A stretch of DNA of 64,000 nt from Pedobacter sp. Leaf176 (GTDB lineage: Bacteria > Bacteroidota > Bacteroidia > Sphingobacteriales > Sphingobacteriaceae): assembly GCF_001424305.1 (NCBI RefSeq), contig NZ_LMPD01000005.1, positions 1-64,000 on the forward strand, written 5' to 3'. The translations under genes and the position numbers were made by a program. The notes under the pieces are model-generated. The model was not told the origin of the DNA, searched no databases, and saw only the letters and a list, made by a program, of their open reading frames with translations. Positions within the stretch are counted from its first letter, which is position 1. Each line of letters begins with the position of its first letter. Shown piece by piece: positions 52,744-61,940 of this stretch.

Positions 52744-53883
52744 ATGAATAAAGTTTTTGTTTCGCTTCTTTTAATTCTAACAGGGTTAATTTTACTATCT
52801 TTTCAATCTTCTGAATTTAATGACGACGAAGAATTAAGCATAGATAGCCTTCGTAAAGTTTACTCTAAACCTACAAGCGAATGGCCAAAGCCCAATTTAG
52901 ACAAAGATGCCGTTTTTCAAGAGTTGGGAGAATTGCCTCCTTCACCGGTTGACTTAAATAATGATTCGGTTAAAAAAATTGTTCAATTGGGTAAGATTCT
53001 GTTTTTCGATCCACGATTATCGGGTTCGAATCAAATCTCTTGCTCAAGCTGCCATGCACCAGATTTACACTGGACTGATGGCCGGCAGGTTTCCATCGGG
53101 CACGATCATTTAGCTAATATCCGCAATGCACCTTCCTTAGAAAACGTATGGTTCTACAAGAAATTATTTTGGGATGGAAGAGCGAATAGTTTAGAAGAAC
53201 AGGGTGAAAGCCCGATTGCAGCACATAATGAAATGCATCAGGATATGAAAGCATTAGCTAAAAAGTTAAGTAAAATTAACGGCTATAAACCCCTCTTTAC
53301 TGATGCATTTGGTTCTGCTCAAATTACCAATAAAAAAATTTTCGAAAGTTTAGCAACTTTTCAACGTAGTATTGTAAGTAGAAGAACAGCCTTTGATAGA
53401 TTTTTAGCGAAGGATAAAAAAGCGTTGACAGACCAGCAAATTGTGGGTTTGCATCTGTTCAGAACAAAAGCCCGTTGTATCAATTGTCATAACGGACCGT
53501 TATTTACCGATAATGAATTTCATAATGATGGCTTAACTTATTACGGAAGGAAATATGAAGACCTTGGACTTTATAATGTAACTAAAAGGCCAGAAGATGT
53601 TGGCAAATTTAAAACACCGGGTTTAAGAAATGTAATGAAAACTGCACCTTGGTTTCATAATGGATTATTCCCTGATATGGATGGTGTGATGAATATGTAT
53701 AATGTTGGGATGCCAAATCAGCGTGTTAAGCCAGAGCAGTTAAACGACCCGCTCTTACCTAAAAACGACAAACTATTACGCGGATTAAAGCTAAGCAACA
53801 CGGAAAAAGATGCTGTAATTTCATTTTTAGATGCACTAAGTTCCGCAGCGGTTTTAATAAGGGTGCAGGAACTACCTAAATAA
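52744..53883 (+). CDS. Di-haem cytochrome c peroxidase (CcpA/MauG family)
   Basis: 379 residues, exported by an N-terminal hydrophobic segment (VSLLLILTGLILLSF). Two c-haem sites: SCSSCH (Cys100, Cys103, His104) and RCINCH (Cys245, Cys248, His249). Family motifs LGKILFFDPRLSGS, RNAPSLENVWFYKKLFWDGRA and FKTPGLRNVMKTAPWFHNGLF are present. In classical members it reduces H2O2; MauG-type members oxidise protein residues. Starts 3 bp after the DUF6850 stop, so it is part of the receptor operon: haem protein and receptor are probably coexpressed. It converges with murI 1 bp away. Confidence 0.9.
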   Translation: MNKVFVSLLLILTGLILLSFQSSEFNDDEELSIDSLRKVYSKPTSEWPKPNLDKDAVFQELGELPPSPVDLNNDSVKKIVQLGKILFFDPRLSGSNQISCSSCHAPDLHWTDGRQVSIGHDHLANIRNAPSLENVWFYKKLFWDGRANSLEEQGESPIAAHNEMHQDMKALAKKLSKINGYKPLFTDAFGSAQITNKKIFESLATFQRSIVSRRTAFDRFLAKDKKALTDQQIVGLHLFRTKARCINCHNGPLFTDNEFHNDGLTYYGRKYEDLGLYNVTKRPEDVGKFKTPGLRNVMKTAPWFHNGLFPDMDGVMNMYNVGMPNQRVKPEQLNDPLLPKNDKLLRGLKLSNTEKDAVISFLDALSSAAVLIRVQELPK

Positions 53884-53884
53884 A

Positions 53885-54706
53885 TTATTTCATTTTGCCT
53901 GATTGTAATGCTTCTCCAAAAAATATCGCTGCATGCTCATCAAAGGTTTTGGAATCGCCACTGGTAAAAAACGATTTATTTGCTGTTCTGGATATTGTGG
54001 ACTCAATCTCAGGATGTCTTTTCAAATAATCGACCAAACTATCGGCAACAATTTCCCCTTGTGCTAAAATCTCAATGCCGGCTGGCAAAATTGCCGTTAG
54101 TTTAGGCATTATTAATGGATAATGCGTGCAAGCCAGCAAAACACAATCAATATCTGAAGATTGGTTAATTAACGCATTACAATATTCCGTAACGAAAAAG
54201 TCCGCACCAGGCTGCATGTGTTCATTGTTTTCAATCAACGGCACCCACATTGGGCAAGCCTGCTGGTAAACCTTTATTTTAGGAAAAAACTTATTGATTT
54301 CGAGCAGATACGATTCAGAATTAACGGTACCTCTGGTACCCATTACACCAACTTTTTTAGTTTTTGTAAAACTATCAATTACCTCTGCGGTTGGCCTGAT
54401 AACACCGAGCACTTTTTTACCTGGATATTTCGAAGGTAAATCTTTCTGTTGAATGGTTCTAAGCGCCTTTGCCGAAGCTGTGTTGCATGCCAGGATAACT
54501 AAGTTACATCCTTTGCTAAACAGCCATTCAACACATTCTAAAGTATATTGATAAATGGTTTCGAAAGCATGATCACCGTAGGGCGAACGTGCATTATCGC
54601 CCAAATAAATATAGTCGTAATCCGGGAGCTTTTCTGCAATAGAACGAAATACGGTTAAACCTCCATAACCTGAATCAAAAATACCTATTGGTGAAGATTC
54701 TTTCAT
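53885..54706 (-). CDS. murI: Glutamate racemase
   Basis: 273 residues; makes D-glutamate for peptidoglycan. N-terminal PIGIFDSGYGGLTVFRSI, catalytic Cys74 in LACNTASAKAL and second catalytic Cys in LLACTHYPLI (about residue 195). Normal length. Last gene of the leftward envelope cluster; a terminator separates it from the ompH pair, so it likely has its own promoter. The two stop codons of murI and the peroxidase gene are 1 bp apart with no terminator seen between them. Confidence 0.95.
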   Translation of the reverse strand: MKESSPIGIFDSGYGGLTVFRSIAEKLPDYDYIYLGDNARSPYGDHAFETIYQYTLECVEWLFSKGCNLVILACNTASAKALRTIQQKDLPSKYPGKKVLGVIRPTAEVIDSFTKTKKVGVMGTRGTVNSESYLLEINKFFPKIKVYQQACPMWVPLIENNEHMQPGADFFVTEYCNALINQSSDIDCVLLACTHYPLIMPKLTAILPAGIEILAQGEIVADSLVDYLKRHPEIESTISRTANKSFFTSGDSKTFDEHAAIFFGEALQSGKMK

Positions 54707-54812
54707 TATTTATTATTCTAATTGTTGCATTGTTAAATTGCTATAGAATATTCAATCTGCAATTGAGCAATCTAACAATTGGCAATTTACCTCAAGATAA
54801 TTCTTTTACACA

Positions 54813-54849
54813 AAAAAGCGGAATCAAGTTGGCCTTAATTCCGCTTTTT
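54813..54849 (-). terminator. Terminator after the OmpH/Skp gene
   Basis: 12-bp stem AAAAAGCGGAAT / ATTCCGCTTTTT with a 13-base loop; T run on both strands. A second, longer but weaker inverted AT repeat follows at about 54721-54790. Confidence 0.83.
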
Positions 54850-54867
54850 ATAATATTAATTACTTAA

Positions 54868-55443
54868 TTATTTTTTTGGTGCTGGTGCTTTAGCAGTTGC
54901 AGAAATACCTAATTTAGTTTTAACAGCAGCGGTAATGTCATCACCACCTTCCCAAAACACTAAATTGTTTCCGCCCTGTCCGTTTGCAATATCAAAAACA
55001 TAAGCCAAACCTTTTTCTTTTGCGATAGCTGAAATTGCTGTTGCTACTTTACCTTGAATTGGCTGAAATAACTCACCTTGTTTAGTACCTAAATCCTGTT
55101 GAGCTTTAGTTTGTGCATCGCCTATGCGTTTTTGCAAATCCTGCAATTCAGTTGCTGCTGTTTGTAATTCTTTATCAACAGTTTCTTTATTAGCTTCGCT
55201 ACGCGTTTTTTCTTTAGCTTGCGCCGCGCTTAACTTAGATTGATATTCTTTAATCATAACATCAATTTCAGCTTGTTTTGTTTTGCTTAAATTTTCTAAA
55301 GTAGTTTGAGCCGATTTAGATTCAGGTAAGTTAGCAAATACCTCTTCTGAATTTACGTGACCAATCTTTTGCTGTGCATTTGCCATATTTGCTGTAAACA
55401 ATAAACCTGTCGCAACAACAAATACGTTAATTAACTTTCTCAT
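54868..55443 (-). CDS. OmpH/Skp-family periplasmic chaperone 2
   Basis: 191 residues: signal peptide (FTANMANAQQ), then KIGHVNSEEVFANLPESKSAQTTLENL and a long Lys/Gln/Glu-rich coiled coil (about 45-120), the tentacle of Skp chaperones that hold unfolded outer-membrane proteins, and a short C-terminal beta part (GLAYVFDIANGQGGNNLVF). The tail is Ala/Pro/Lys-rich (KAPAPKK). Paralogue of the gene 60 bp upstream. Confidence 0.9.
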   Translation of the reverse strand: MRKLINVFVVATGLLFTANMANAQQKIGHVNSEEVFANLPESKSAQTTLENLSKTKQAEIDVMIKEYQSKLSAAQAKEKTRSEANKETVDKELQTAATELQDLQKRIGDAQTKAQQDLGTKQGELFQPIQGKVATAISAIAKEKGLAYVFDIANGQGGNNLVFWEGGDDITAAVKTKLGISATAKAPAPKK

Positions 55444-55503
55444 GTTTTATTTTACTTTTTTATTTTTTTTTATTTGTTTTCCTTAATTCAAGGGGCGAAT
55501 ATA

Positions 55504-56034
55504 CTAATTATTTACTGTCCCCGGTTTGTAACCTAATTTTACAATTACGTCATTACTAACATCGTAACTGCTACTTGCATAAATCATCATTGTAGCTTCA
55601 CTACTCTTATCGAAGATGAAATCGAGGTATTTGGCTTTAGCGATTTGCTTGATTACATTAGCAACTTTATCCTGAATGGGTTTAATTAATTTTGTTCGGC
55701 TTTGAAATAAGTCGCCATCAGGACCGAATTTCTGACGTTGAAATTCTTTAGCTGCTTTTTCTTTTTCGATAATCTCGTTTTCACGACGTTTGCGCATATC
55801 ATCGGTTAACAAAACCTGATCTGCCTGGTAGGCTTTGTACATCCTGTCGATTTCGCTAAAATTCTGATCAACCTGTGCCTGCCATTGTTTCGAAGCGACA
55901 TCTAGCTGGCTTAATGCCGATTTATATTCCGGCATATGCTTTAAAATGTACTCTGTATCTACATAAGCAAACTTCTGGGCAAAAGCGCCAAAAGTTGTGC
56001 AAAGTAAAAATGCGATAAAAAGATATGTTTTCAT
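55504..56034 (-). CDS. OmpH/Skp-family periplasmic chaperone 1
   Basis: 176 residues: signal peptide (FGAFAQK), FAYVDTEYILKHMPEYKSALSQLD core, helical arm (about 40-115) and a C-terminal DFIFDKSSEATMMIYAS segment. Same family as the next gene but without its Ala/Pro tail. It lies 94 bp after bamA and should be in the same functional unit: chaperone plus assembly machine. Confidence 0.9.
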   Translation of the reverse strand: MKTYLFIAFLLCTTFGAFAQKFAYVDTEYILKHMPEYKSALSQLDVASKQWQAQVDQNFSEIDRMYKAYQADQVLLTDDMRKRRENEIIEKEKAAKEFQRQKFGPDGDLFQSRTKLIKPIQDKVANVIKQIAKAKYLDFIFDKSSEATMMIYASSSYDVSNDVIVKLGYKPGTVNN

Positions 56035-56128
56035 TTGTGTGTGTGATTAGTTATTATAAGTTAGCTTTTTATAAACTCAACTTATATTGTTTTATTGCAT
56101 AATTAATTATTTTTTTAGTTATAAACAA

Positions 56129-58675
56129 TTAAAATCCACCTAATTGTTGTGCTATACTAAAGTGGAACTGACCTTTGTTAGCATCTGGCAAACCAGGGAT
56201 GGCATCGAAGCCATATCCATAATCAATTCCTAACAAACCAAATATCGGCAGGAAGATCCGGGCACCTATTCCCACCGATCTTCTTATGTTAAACGGATTA
56301 AAATCACCGAATCTGTTCCAGGTATTTCCACCTTCCGCAAAAGCCAATACAAATGCAGTAGCCTGCTGAGATTTAATAACAGGGTAACGAGCCTCCAAAA
56401 CATACTTGGTGTAAATAGGGCTACCGGATTGTTGTGCGATGGTTGGGTTAGCACCTACAGGAACAACGGTATTGTTCGCATAACCACGCATTGCAATTAA
56501 TTCAGAACCTTGTAAGAAATCGAATCCCTGCATACCATCTCCACCAAGCTTAAATCTTTCAAATGCCGACTGACCAACGGCCTGAGTGTACTGGCCTAAG
56601 AAACCAAATTGTGCCTGTGCTTTAATTACGAATTGACCGCCAACACGTTGATACCATTGAGAATCAAATTTCCACTTGTGGTATTCTGTAAACCGGTATT
56701 TTGTCTTATCAGATGCCGTTGCATAATTCACATTGTTGAATAATGAATAAGGAGGCGTAGCCTGAACCGTAAATCTGATAAATGAACCTGACAGTGGGAA
56801 AATCGGTGAATCCCTTGAATCACGGCTTATCTCTTGTGTTAAGTTCAAGTTGTAAGACGTTCCGGTACTAAACAAATAACCAGGATAATTCTGAAGAATA
56901 TATTGCTGCAAATTCACTGAATGCGTTAACTGAAAGTAGTTATCCGGCCAGTTTAATCTTCTGCCCAAACTTACCGTAACACCATTTAAACGGATTTTGT
57001 AATAGTTAGGATTACTCGCATCACCTATACCGCTTGATTGCAAAGATGTAAATGCACTTACGCCAAAGCTTACCGGCTTTTCGCCACCGAACCATGGTTG
57101 AGAGAATGAGAAACTATATGATTGATAATATTTACCATTCGTTTGTCCACGCAAGCTTAATTTCTGCCCATCCCCTTTTGGTAAAGGTTTGTATGCTTTT
57201 AAATTAAATAAGTTTCTTAGAGAGAAGTTATTAAAGGTTAAGCCCAATGTACCGATGATTCGGCCACCACCAAAGCCACCCGACAATTCAATCTGATCAG
57301 AAGGTTTTTCCTCTACTGCATACTCAATGTCTACAGTTCCATCTGCCGGATTAGGCCGAGGTGTAGGCACTGTTTTCTGCTCATCGAAGTTACCCAAAGC
57401 GCCAATCTCACGAACCGTACGTATTAAATCACTTTTATTAAATTTTTGCCCCGGTTTGGTACGAATCTCCCGCAATACAACCTTATCGTTTGTAATGGTG
57501 TTGCCTTTTAAAGTGATGCGGTTGTTGGTGTACTGCGGACCTTCATAGATACGCATCTCGACATCAACTGTGTCGTTATAAATTCTGGTCTGTACCGGAT
57601 CAATGTTAAAAGTTAAATAACCATTATCTGTATACAGACTATTAATATCGCCACCATTTTCTCCACCCCCGTTAATTTTTTTATCTAATTTATCCTCACT
57701 GAAAATATCGCCTTTCTCAATCGTTAGAACTTTATTTAACACATCAGTGCTGTAGATGGCATTTCCTGCCCAGGTTATTTTACCGAAGTAATATTTTTTC
57801 CCCTCATAAATATCCATCCTGATGTTTACCTTTTTCTTATTGAAAGGATAGATACTATCTTTTAGAAGTTCTGCATCACGATACCCTTTTTCATGCAGTT
57901 TAGAAATCATTTTAAGCTTATTCTCTTCGTATTTCTCCTTACTGAATTTACCTGAACCCCAAAAACGCCACCACGTGAATTGTTTAGGATTTTTCAGATA
58001 TTTTCTAAGCTTGGCGGCTTTAAAATCCTTATTACCGGTAAAGTCGATGTGCTGAACTTTTACACGATGTCCTTTATCAATGTTGGCTTCAAGAATAACG
58101 CTATTTTCTGAATTTGGATCTTTACGGGTAGAATAACTAATGCTCGTAAAAAAATAGCCCTTATCTAAAAGATACTTCTTTACAATTGCCGATGTGGTAT
58201 TATACAAATTGTCATTTACAATTTTACCGGTTTTATCATTGAGTTTTTCCTGAATTGCCGTCTTTTCCGATTTACGAAGACCTTTTAAGTCAATAGAACT
58301 TAAACGAGGTCGTTCAGCTACCTCAATTTCAAAATAAACAGTATCCTGAACAAATTTTTCTATATTTAACTTGATGTCGTCAAAAAAACCCTGCGCCCAA
58401 AGTGCTTTAATTGCATCAGAAGTCGCTTCACCAGGTAAAACAACTTTGTCGCCTTTTATTAATTTTGATAAAGTAACTAAAACTTCTTTGTCAAGGTATT
58501 CTGTTCCTATAATTTTTGTACCACCGATAATAAACTCTTTTGGACTAAAATAATCGAGATCCAAGCCACCCACTTTCAAAGATGGGGTTGCCGGAGCCTG
58601 TCCTGTCGGACGAATTTGAGCAAAGGCCGGGGCGGCTAAAACTAATAGGATTAAAACTTGAAATATTCTTTTCAT
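56129..58675 (-). CDS. bamA: Outer membrane assembly protein BamA (Omp85)
   Basis: 848 residues. Signal peptide (LAAPAFAQI), five POTRA-type modules over about 60-440 (for example ERPRLSSIDLKGLRKSEKTAI, YYFGKITWAGNAIYSTDVL, VDIEYAVEEKPSDQIELSGGFGGG), then the Omp85 barrel, with the lid-loop core region FKLGGDGMQGFDFLQGSELIAMRGY containing the R-G-Y motif. Ends FHFSIAQQLGGF. Central catalyst of outer-membrane protein insertion. Start 58675 (MKRIFQ) gives a proper signal peptide; 58702 adds nine residues. Confidence 0.95.
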   Translation of the reverse strand: MKRIFQVLILLVLAAPAFAQIRPTGQAPATPSLKVGGLDLDYFSPKEFIIGGTKIIGTEYLDKEVLVTLSKLIKGDKVVLPGEATSDAIKALWAQGFFDDIKLNIEKFVQDTVYFEIEVAERPRLSSIDLKGLRKSEKTAIQEKLNDKTGKIVNDNLYNTTSAIVKKYLLDKGYFFTSISYSTRKDPNSENSVILEANIDKGHRVKVQHIDFTGNKDFKAAKLRKYLKNPKQFTWWRFWGSGKFSKEKYEENKLKMISKLHEKGYRDAELLKDSIYPFNKKKVNIRMDIYEGKKYYFGKITWAGNAIYSTDVLNKVLTIEKGDIFSEDKLDKKINGGGENGGDINSLYTDNGYLTFNIDPVQTRIYNDTVDVEMRIYEGPQYTNNRITLKGNTITNDKVVLREIRTKPGQKFNKSDLIRTVREIGALGNFDEQKTVPTPRPNPADGTVDIEYAVEEKPSDQIELSGGFGGGRIIGTLGLTFNNFSLRNLFNLKAYKPLPKGDGQKLSLRGQTNGKYYQSYSFSFSQPWFGGEKPVSFGVSAFTSLQSSGIGDASNPNYYKIRLNGVTVSLGRRLNWPDNYFQLTHSVNLQQYILQNYPGYLFSTGTSYNLNLTQEISRDSRDSPIFPLSGSFIRFTVQATPPYSLFNNVNYATASDKTKYRFTEYHKWKFDSQWYQRVGGQFVIKAQAQFGFLGQYTQAVGQSAFERFKLGGDGMQGFDFLQGSELIAMRGYANNTVVPVGANPTIAQQSGSPIYTKYVLEARYPVIKSQQATAFVLAFAEGGNTWNRFGDFNPFNIRRSVGIGARIFLPIFGLLGIDYGYGFDAIPGLPDANKGQFHFSIAQQLGGF

Positions 58676-58826
58676 TAAAATAATTTGTTCAGTAATGGCC
58701 ACGAAGGTAAGAATGTTTTACAAAGCAAAATGCTTTATTTTTCTCACCTCTGAAATGGTTACATTTATCGTATAAAAGTGCTGCTAAGTTAATTTAAACC
58801 CTTGTTAAAAAGTGTTAAAAGAAAAA

Positions 58827-59567
58827 TTAGTTTAATTGTTCACTGATTTTACCAAAACGGCGTTCGCGTTTTTGATAATCAACAATAGCTTCAAAAAGAT
58901 TTTCTCTTCTGAAATCAGGCCACAAAACATCAGTAAAATAAAACTCTGTGTAAGCCATTTGCCATAGGAGATAATTACTTATTCTGTGTTCGCCACTGGT
59001 CCGAATCATCAATTCTGGGTCAGGAATATTTACGGTTGTTAATTTTGATGAAAATAAACTTTCATCAATATCATTCACATCAATTTCTTGGTTTTTTACT
59101 GCGATGGCAATTTTCTTCGCGGCGTCAACAATCTCCCATTTGGCGCTATAACTCAATGCCAGCGTGAGCGTACATTTCTCGTTATGTGCTGTTTTTTCCA
59201 TAGCTTCCCTCAAGTCGTCAATACATTCTTGTGGTAATGAAGCAATGTTACCAATGGCGTTGAGCTTAACATTATTTTTGTTAAGCGTTTCGGTTTCTTT
59301 ATTTATTGTTGAAATGAGGATTTGCATTAATGCGTCAACTTCCTCTTTCGGGCGACTCCAGTTCTCTGTAGAAAATGCATATAGCGTAAGGTATTTAACA
59401 CCAACCTCAACACAGCCTTCTACAATATCTTTTACAGAAAGTACACCCTGTTCATGTCCGAAAACACGCATTTTACCCTGGCCTTTTGCCCAGCGACCAT
59501 TTCCGTCCATGATTACGGCAATGTGCTTTGGCAGCCGGCTATCGTCTATTTGTTCTTTAAATCCCAT
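58827..59567 (-). CDS. uppS: Isoprenyl transferase / undecaprenyl diphosphate synthase
   Basis: 246 residues; elongates farnesyl diphosphate with isopentenyl units to the C55 lipid carrier for wall and glycan synthesis. IAVIMDGNGRWAKGQG (catalytic Asp21), AFSTENWSRPKEEV, LNAIGN and the C-terminal DPELMIRTSGEHRISNYLLWQMAYTEFYFTDVLWPDF are the family blocks. Lies 19 bp after DUF6089; about 150 bp precede bamA. Confidence 0.96.
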   Translation of the reverse strand: MGFKEQIDDSRLPKHIAVIMDGNGRWAKGQGKMRVFGHEQGVLSVKDIVEGCVEVGVKYLTLYAFSTENWSRPKEEVDALMQILISTINKETETLNKNNVKLNAIGNIASLPQECIDDLREAMEKTAHNEKCTLTLALSYSAKWEIVDAAKKIAIAVKNQEIDVNDIDESLFSSKLTTVNIPDPELMIRTSGEHRISNYLLWQMAYTEFYFTDVLWPDFRRENLFEAIVDYQKRERRFGKISEQLN

Positions 59568-59586
59568 TAATTATTTCAAAATCAGC

Positions 59587-60384
59587 TTAAAAGGAGTAGC
59601 ATTTTGAGGATACAAAGGTAAAAGATATGCCAACACTAACAAATAGATAAGTATCTCTTTTTCTAAAATCGCCTCGTTGCACTCCCGGAGCACCAATATA
59701 TGTTAATGAGGGATCAGAAATATTTAGTGATGGGTTATCACCAATAAACTTCTGGTTTACAGGATATACACCACTTACATCGTCAAGATAATCGGTTAAT
59801 GCAGTACGGTAACCTAATTCGGAAAAAACACTCCATGTACCTTTATAATTATAACGCAGGCCCACGCCATAGGGAATCGTTACAACTGTATTTGTATAAT
59901 TATTATCCTGTCCCTCGGTTAACAACCGGTCTAACCTGTAAGTTAGCCCCTGATATTTTATTTCAGGCTTAAAATTAACAAAACCGACACCGGCAAATAG
60001 ATAAGGCGTAAACCATTTGTTCCCACCATTTATTTTATAATCAAAAAAGTTAAAATCAAAGATCGCACTTCCTTCATTTAGTTTTGTTTTAAAGCTCAAA
60101 TTACGCGCTCTAAACTGTTCATTATTTGATTCCGAGTCCTTGGCCTGAATTTGGCCATAATTATAATTTATCCTTAAGCCCAGGTGTGCATTGAAATTAC
60201 GTTTGGCAAAAACACCCGCATTAAAGCCGCTTATTTTCAACAGGTTATTCTGATTCAAATCCCCTATATATCCTGATCCGCCACCAGAAATACCGATCTC
60301 CCAAGTAGCGAAAGACTGCGCTTTGCCAAGTTGTGAAAACGTTAAAAACAGGAAAATGAATAAAACGGGTCTTCTAAAAGCCAT
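59587..60384 (-). CDS. DUF6089-family outer-membrane barrel protein
   Basis: 265 residues; signal peptide (TFSQLGKAQS), then an OmpA/porin-like eight-strand-type barrel pattern starting WEIGISGGGSGYIGDLN and including FTPYLFAGVGFVNFKPEI and a final FVSVGISFTF. The family is a fixed partner of nadK/uppS/bamA in Bacteroidota; function unknown. Only 3 bp separate it from nadK. Confidence 0.85.
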   Translation of the reverse strand: MAFRRPVLFIFLFLTFSQLGKAQSFATWEIGISGGGSGYIGDLNQNNLLKISGFNAGVFAKRNFNAHLGLRINYNYGQIQAKDSESNNEQFRARNLSFKTKLNEGSAIFDFNFFDYKINGGNKWFTPYLFAGVGFVNFKPEIKYQGLTYRLDRLLTEGQDNNYTNTVVTIPYGVGLRYNYKGTWSVFSELGYRTALTDYLDDVSGVYPVNQKFIGDNPSLNISDPSLTYIGAPGVQRGDFRKRDTYLFVSVGISFTFVSSKCYSF

Positions 60385-60387
60385 TGT

Positions 60388-61269
60388 TTAGTAGTTACGG
60401 GTATCGATGCCCCATAATAATTTATTCCTTAACGTGTTTAAATAGGTTTCATTGTTAAGGCGGATAAGATTTACACAAAAATCGGCTTTTTTTATCGCAA
60501 TTTTTACTGAACGTTCTACGGTAACTGTCCTGCTGTCGCAAGACACCAAAAACTTCGATTCTCTTGCTTCTACTTCAAAAGAAAGATGATTGTCATCCGG
60601 AATAATTACCGGACGGACGTTCAGGTTATGGGGAGCAATTGGTGTAATCACAAAACTTTGAGAGTCGGGATAAATAATCGGGCCGCCACAACTCAAAGAG
60701 TAGGCTGTTGAACCGGTTGGTGTTGCAATGATTAAGCCGTCTGCCCAATAAGAGTTAATGAATTCGCCATTCATAGAAGCATGAATAATCATCATGGCAG
60801 AGTTATCCCGGCGATGTATCGTTATATCATTTAAAGCAAAATTTTCTTCACCAAACAAACCATTATCCGATTCCAGGGTTAAAAGGGAACGTACATCCAA
60901 AGTATAATCCCCATGAATAAGTGCTTTCAAAGCAGATTCAATTTCCCCTTTGTTAATACTGGCTAAAAAGCCGAGACGCCCGAAGTTTATGCCAATTACC
61001 GGGATCCCAGAGTCCCTGATTAATGAAAGCGTATCCAGCAGGGTGCCATCGCCGCCTAAGCTTAATATCACATCGGCAACCGCTTTTAACTCTTCGTGAT
61101 TATGAAAAATTACGGTGTGAGCAGGTAATTTGATTTTGCCATGTAGTGAATTTTTGAACTTATGATGAAGAACCGGCTGTATACCGTGACTTTTTAAATG
61201 ATCGAAAACTTCCTGAACATAAGGCAGTACTGTATCATTAAAATCTCTTCCATAAATTGCAATCCTCAT
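60388..61269 (-). CDS. nadK: NAD kinase
   Basis: 293 residues; phosphorylates NAD to NADP. GGDG at residues 72-75 (LGGDGTLLDTL), NDITIHR, and TPTGSTAYSLSCGGPIIYPD are the family motifs. It is 8 bp downstream of the CBS gene and 3 bp upstream of DUF6089, so cotranscribed. Confidence 0.95.
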   Translation of the reverse strand: MRIAIYGRDFNDTVLPYVQEVFDHLKSHGIQPVLHHKFKNSLHGKIKLPAHTVIFHNHEELKAVADVILSLGGDGTLLDTLSLIRDSGIPVIGINFGRLGFLASINKGEIESALKALIHGDYTLDVRSLLTLESDNGLFGEENFALNDITIHRRDNSAMMIIHASMNGEFINSYWADGLIIATPTGSTAYSLSCGGPIIYPDSQSFVITPIAPHNLNVRPVIIPDDNHLSFEVEARESKFLVSCDSRTVTVERSVKIAIKKADFCVNLIRLNNETYLNTLRNKLLWGIDTRNY

Positions 61270-61277
61270 AATAAAAA

Positions 61278-61940
61278 TTAAATGTTTAGGTAGTTCATAA
61301 AAGAATCGTAACGTTCTTTAGAACCATCGTCAATTTGAGTATTGTTGTAAACTTCTTTAACCTCATAGTTATAGCGTTCAAATGATGCCACTAGAGAGGT
61401 AATCTCTGTTTTATTAACTTTCAATGTAACTTCCAGTCGGGTAGAATCTTTAAATGAATTTACGTAAGATGAAAGTATTTGTGCGTTATCCGCCTCAACA
61501 ATTTGTGCTATATGTGCTAAAGAGTTATCCCGGTTACTAATCTCCAAAACGATAATTCCGCCAGGTTCATTTACCGCATACAATGTTGCAACAGAATCCA
61601 GTATGTTGTTAATGGAAATCAATCCTGCATAATTTTTCTTTTGATCCAATACAGGAACTGCAGTTAATTTTAGCGTACTAAGCAGCCTTACAACGTCATA
61701 TGTATGTGCGTTATCAAAAACAAAAGCATTTAATAAGTTAAAATTTACATCTCTTATTAAGATATCGTGATTACGAACCTCAAGTAAATCATCTTCAGAA
61801 AGTATACCTAAAAATTGGTCGTCATTAACCACGGGCATGTGCTTGAGCTTAAATTCGTTCATTCGATCCAAGGCGTTCTGCACTGTGTCGTCCGTTTTTA
61901 TGGGCGTTATTACATTCGATATGATTTCTTCAGCAAACAT
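61278..61940 (-). CDS. CBS-domain protein
   Basis: 220 residues with two CBS motifs (about 8-58 and 70-122), the usual adenosyl-ligand sensing module, followed by an ACT-like C-terminal part (about 128-200; GIIVLEISNRDNSLAHIAQIVEADN). It overlaps the hydrolase stop by one base (TAATG). A regulatory role for neighbours is possible; unproven. Confidence 0.82.
   Translation of the reverse strand: MFAEEIISNVITPIKTDDTVQNALDRMNEFKLKHMPVVNDDQFLGILSEDDLLEVRNHDILIRDVNFNLLNAFVFDNAHTYDVVRLLSTLKLTAVPVLDQKKNYAGLISINNILDSVATLYAVNEPGGIIVLEISNRDNSLAHIAQIVEADNAQILSSYVNSFKDSTRLEVTLKVNKTEITSLVASFERYNYEVKEVYNNTQIDDGSKERYDSFMNYLNI

Noticed and set aside
59164..59607. 147-residue open frame on the plus strand
   Set aside because: It is antisense to uppS, which has all family motifs; composition is low-complexity Ser/Leu and no start context is seen.
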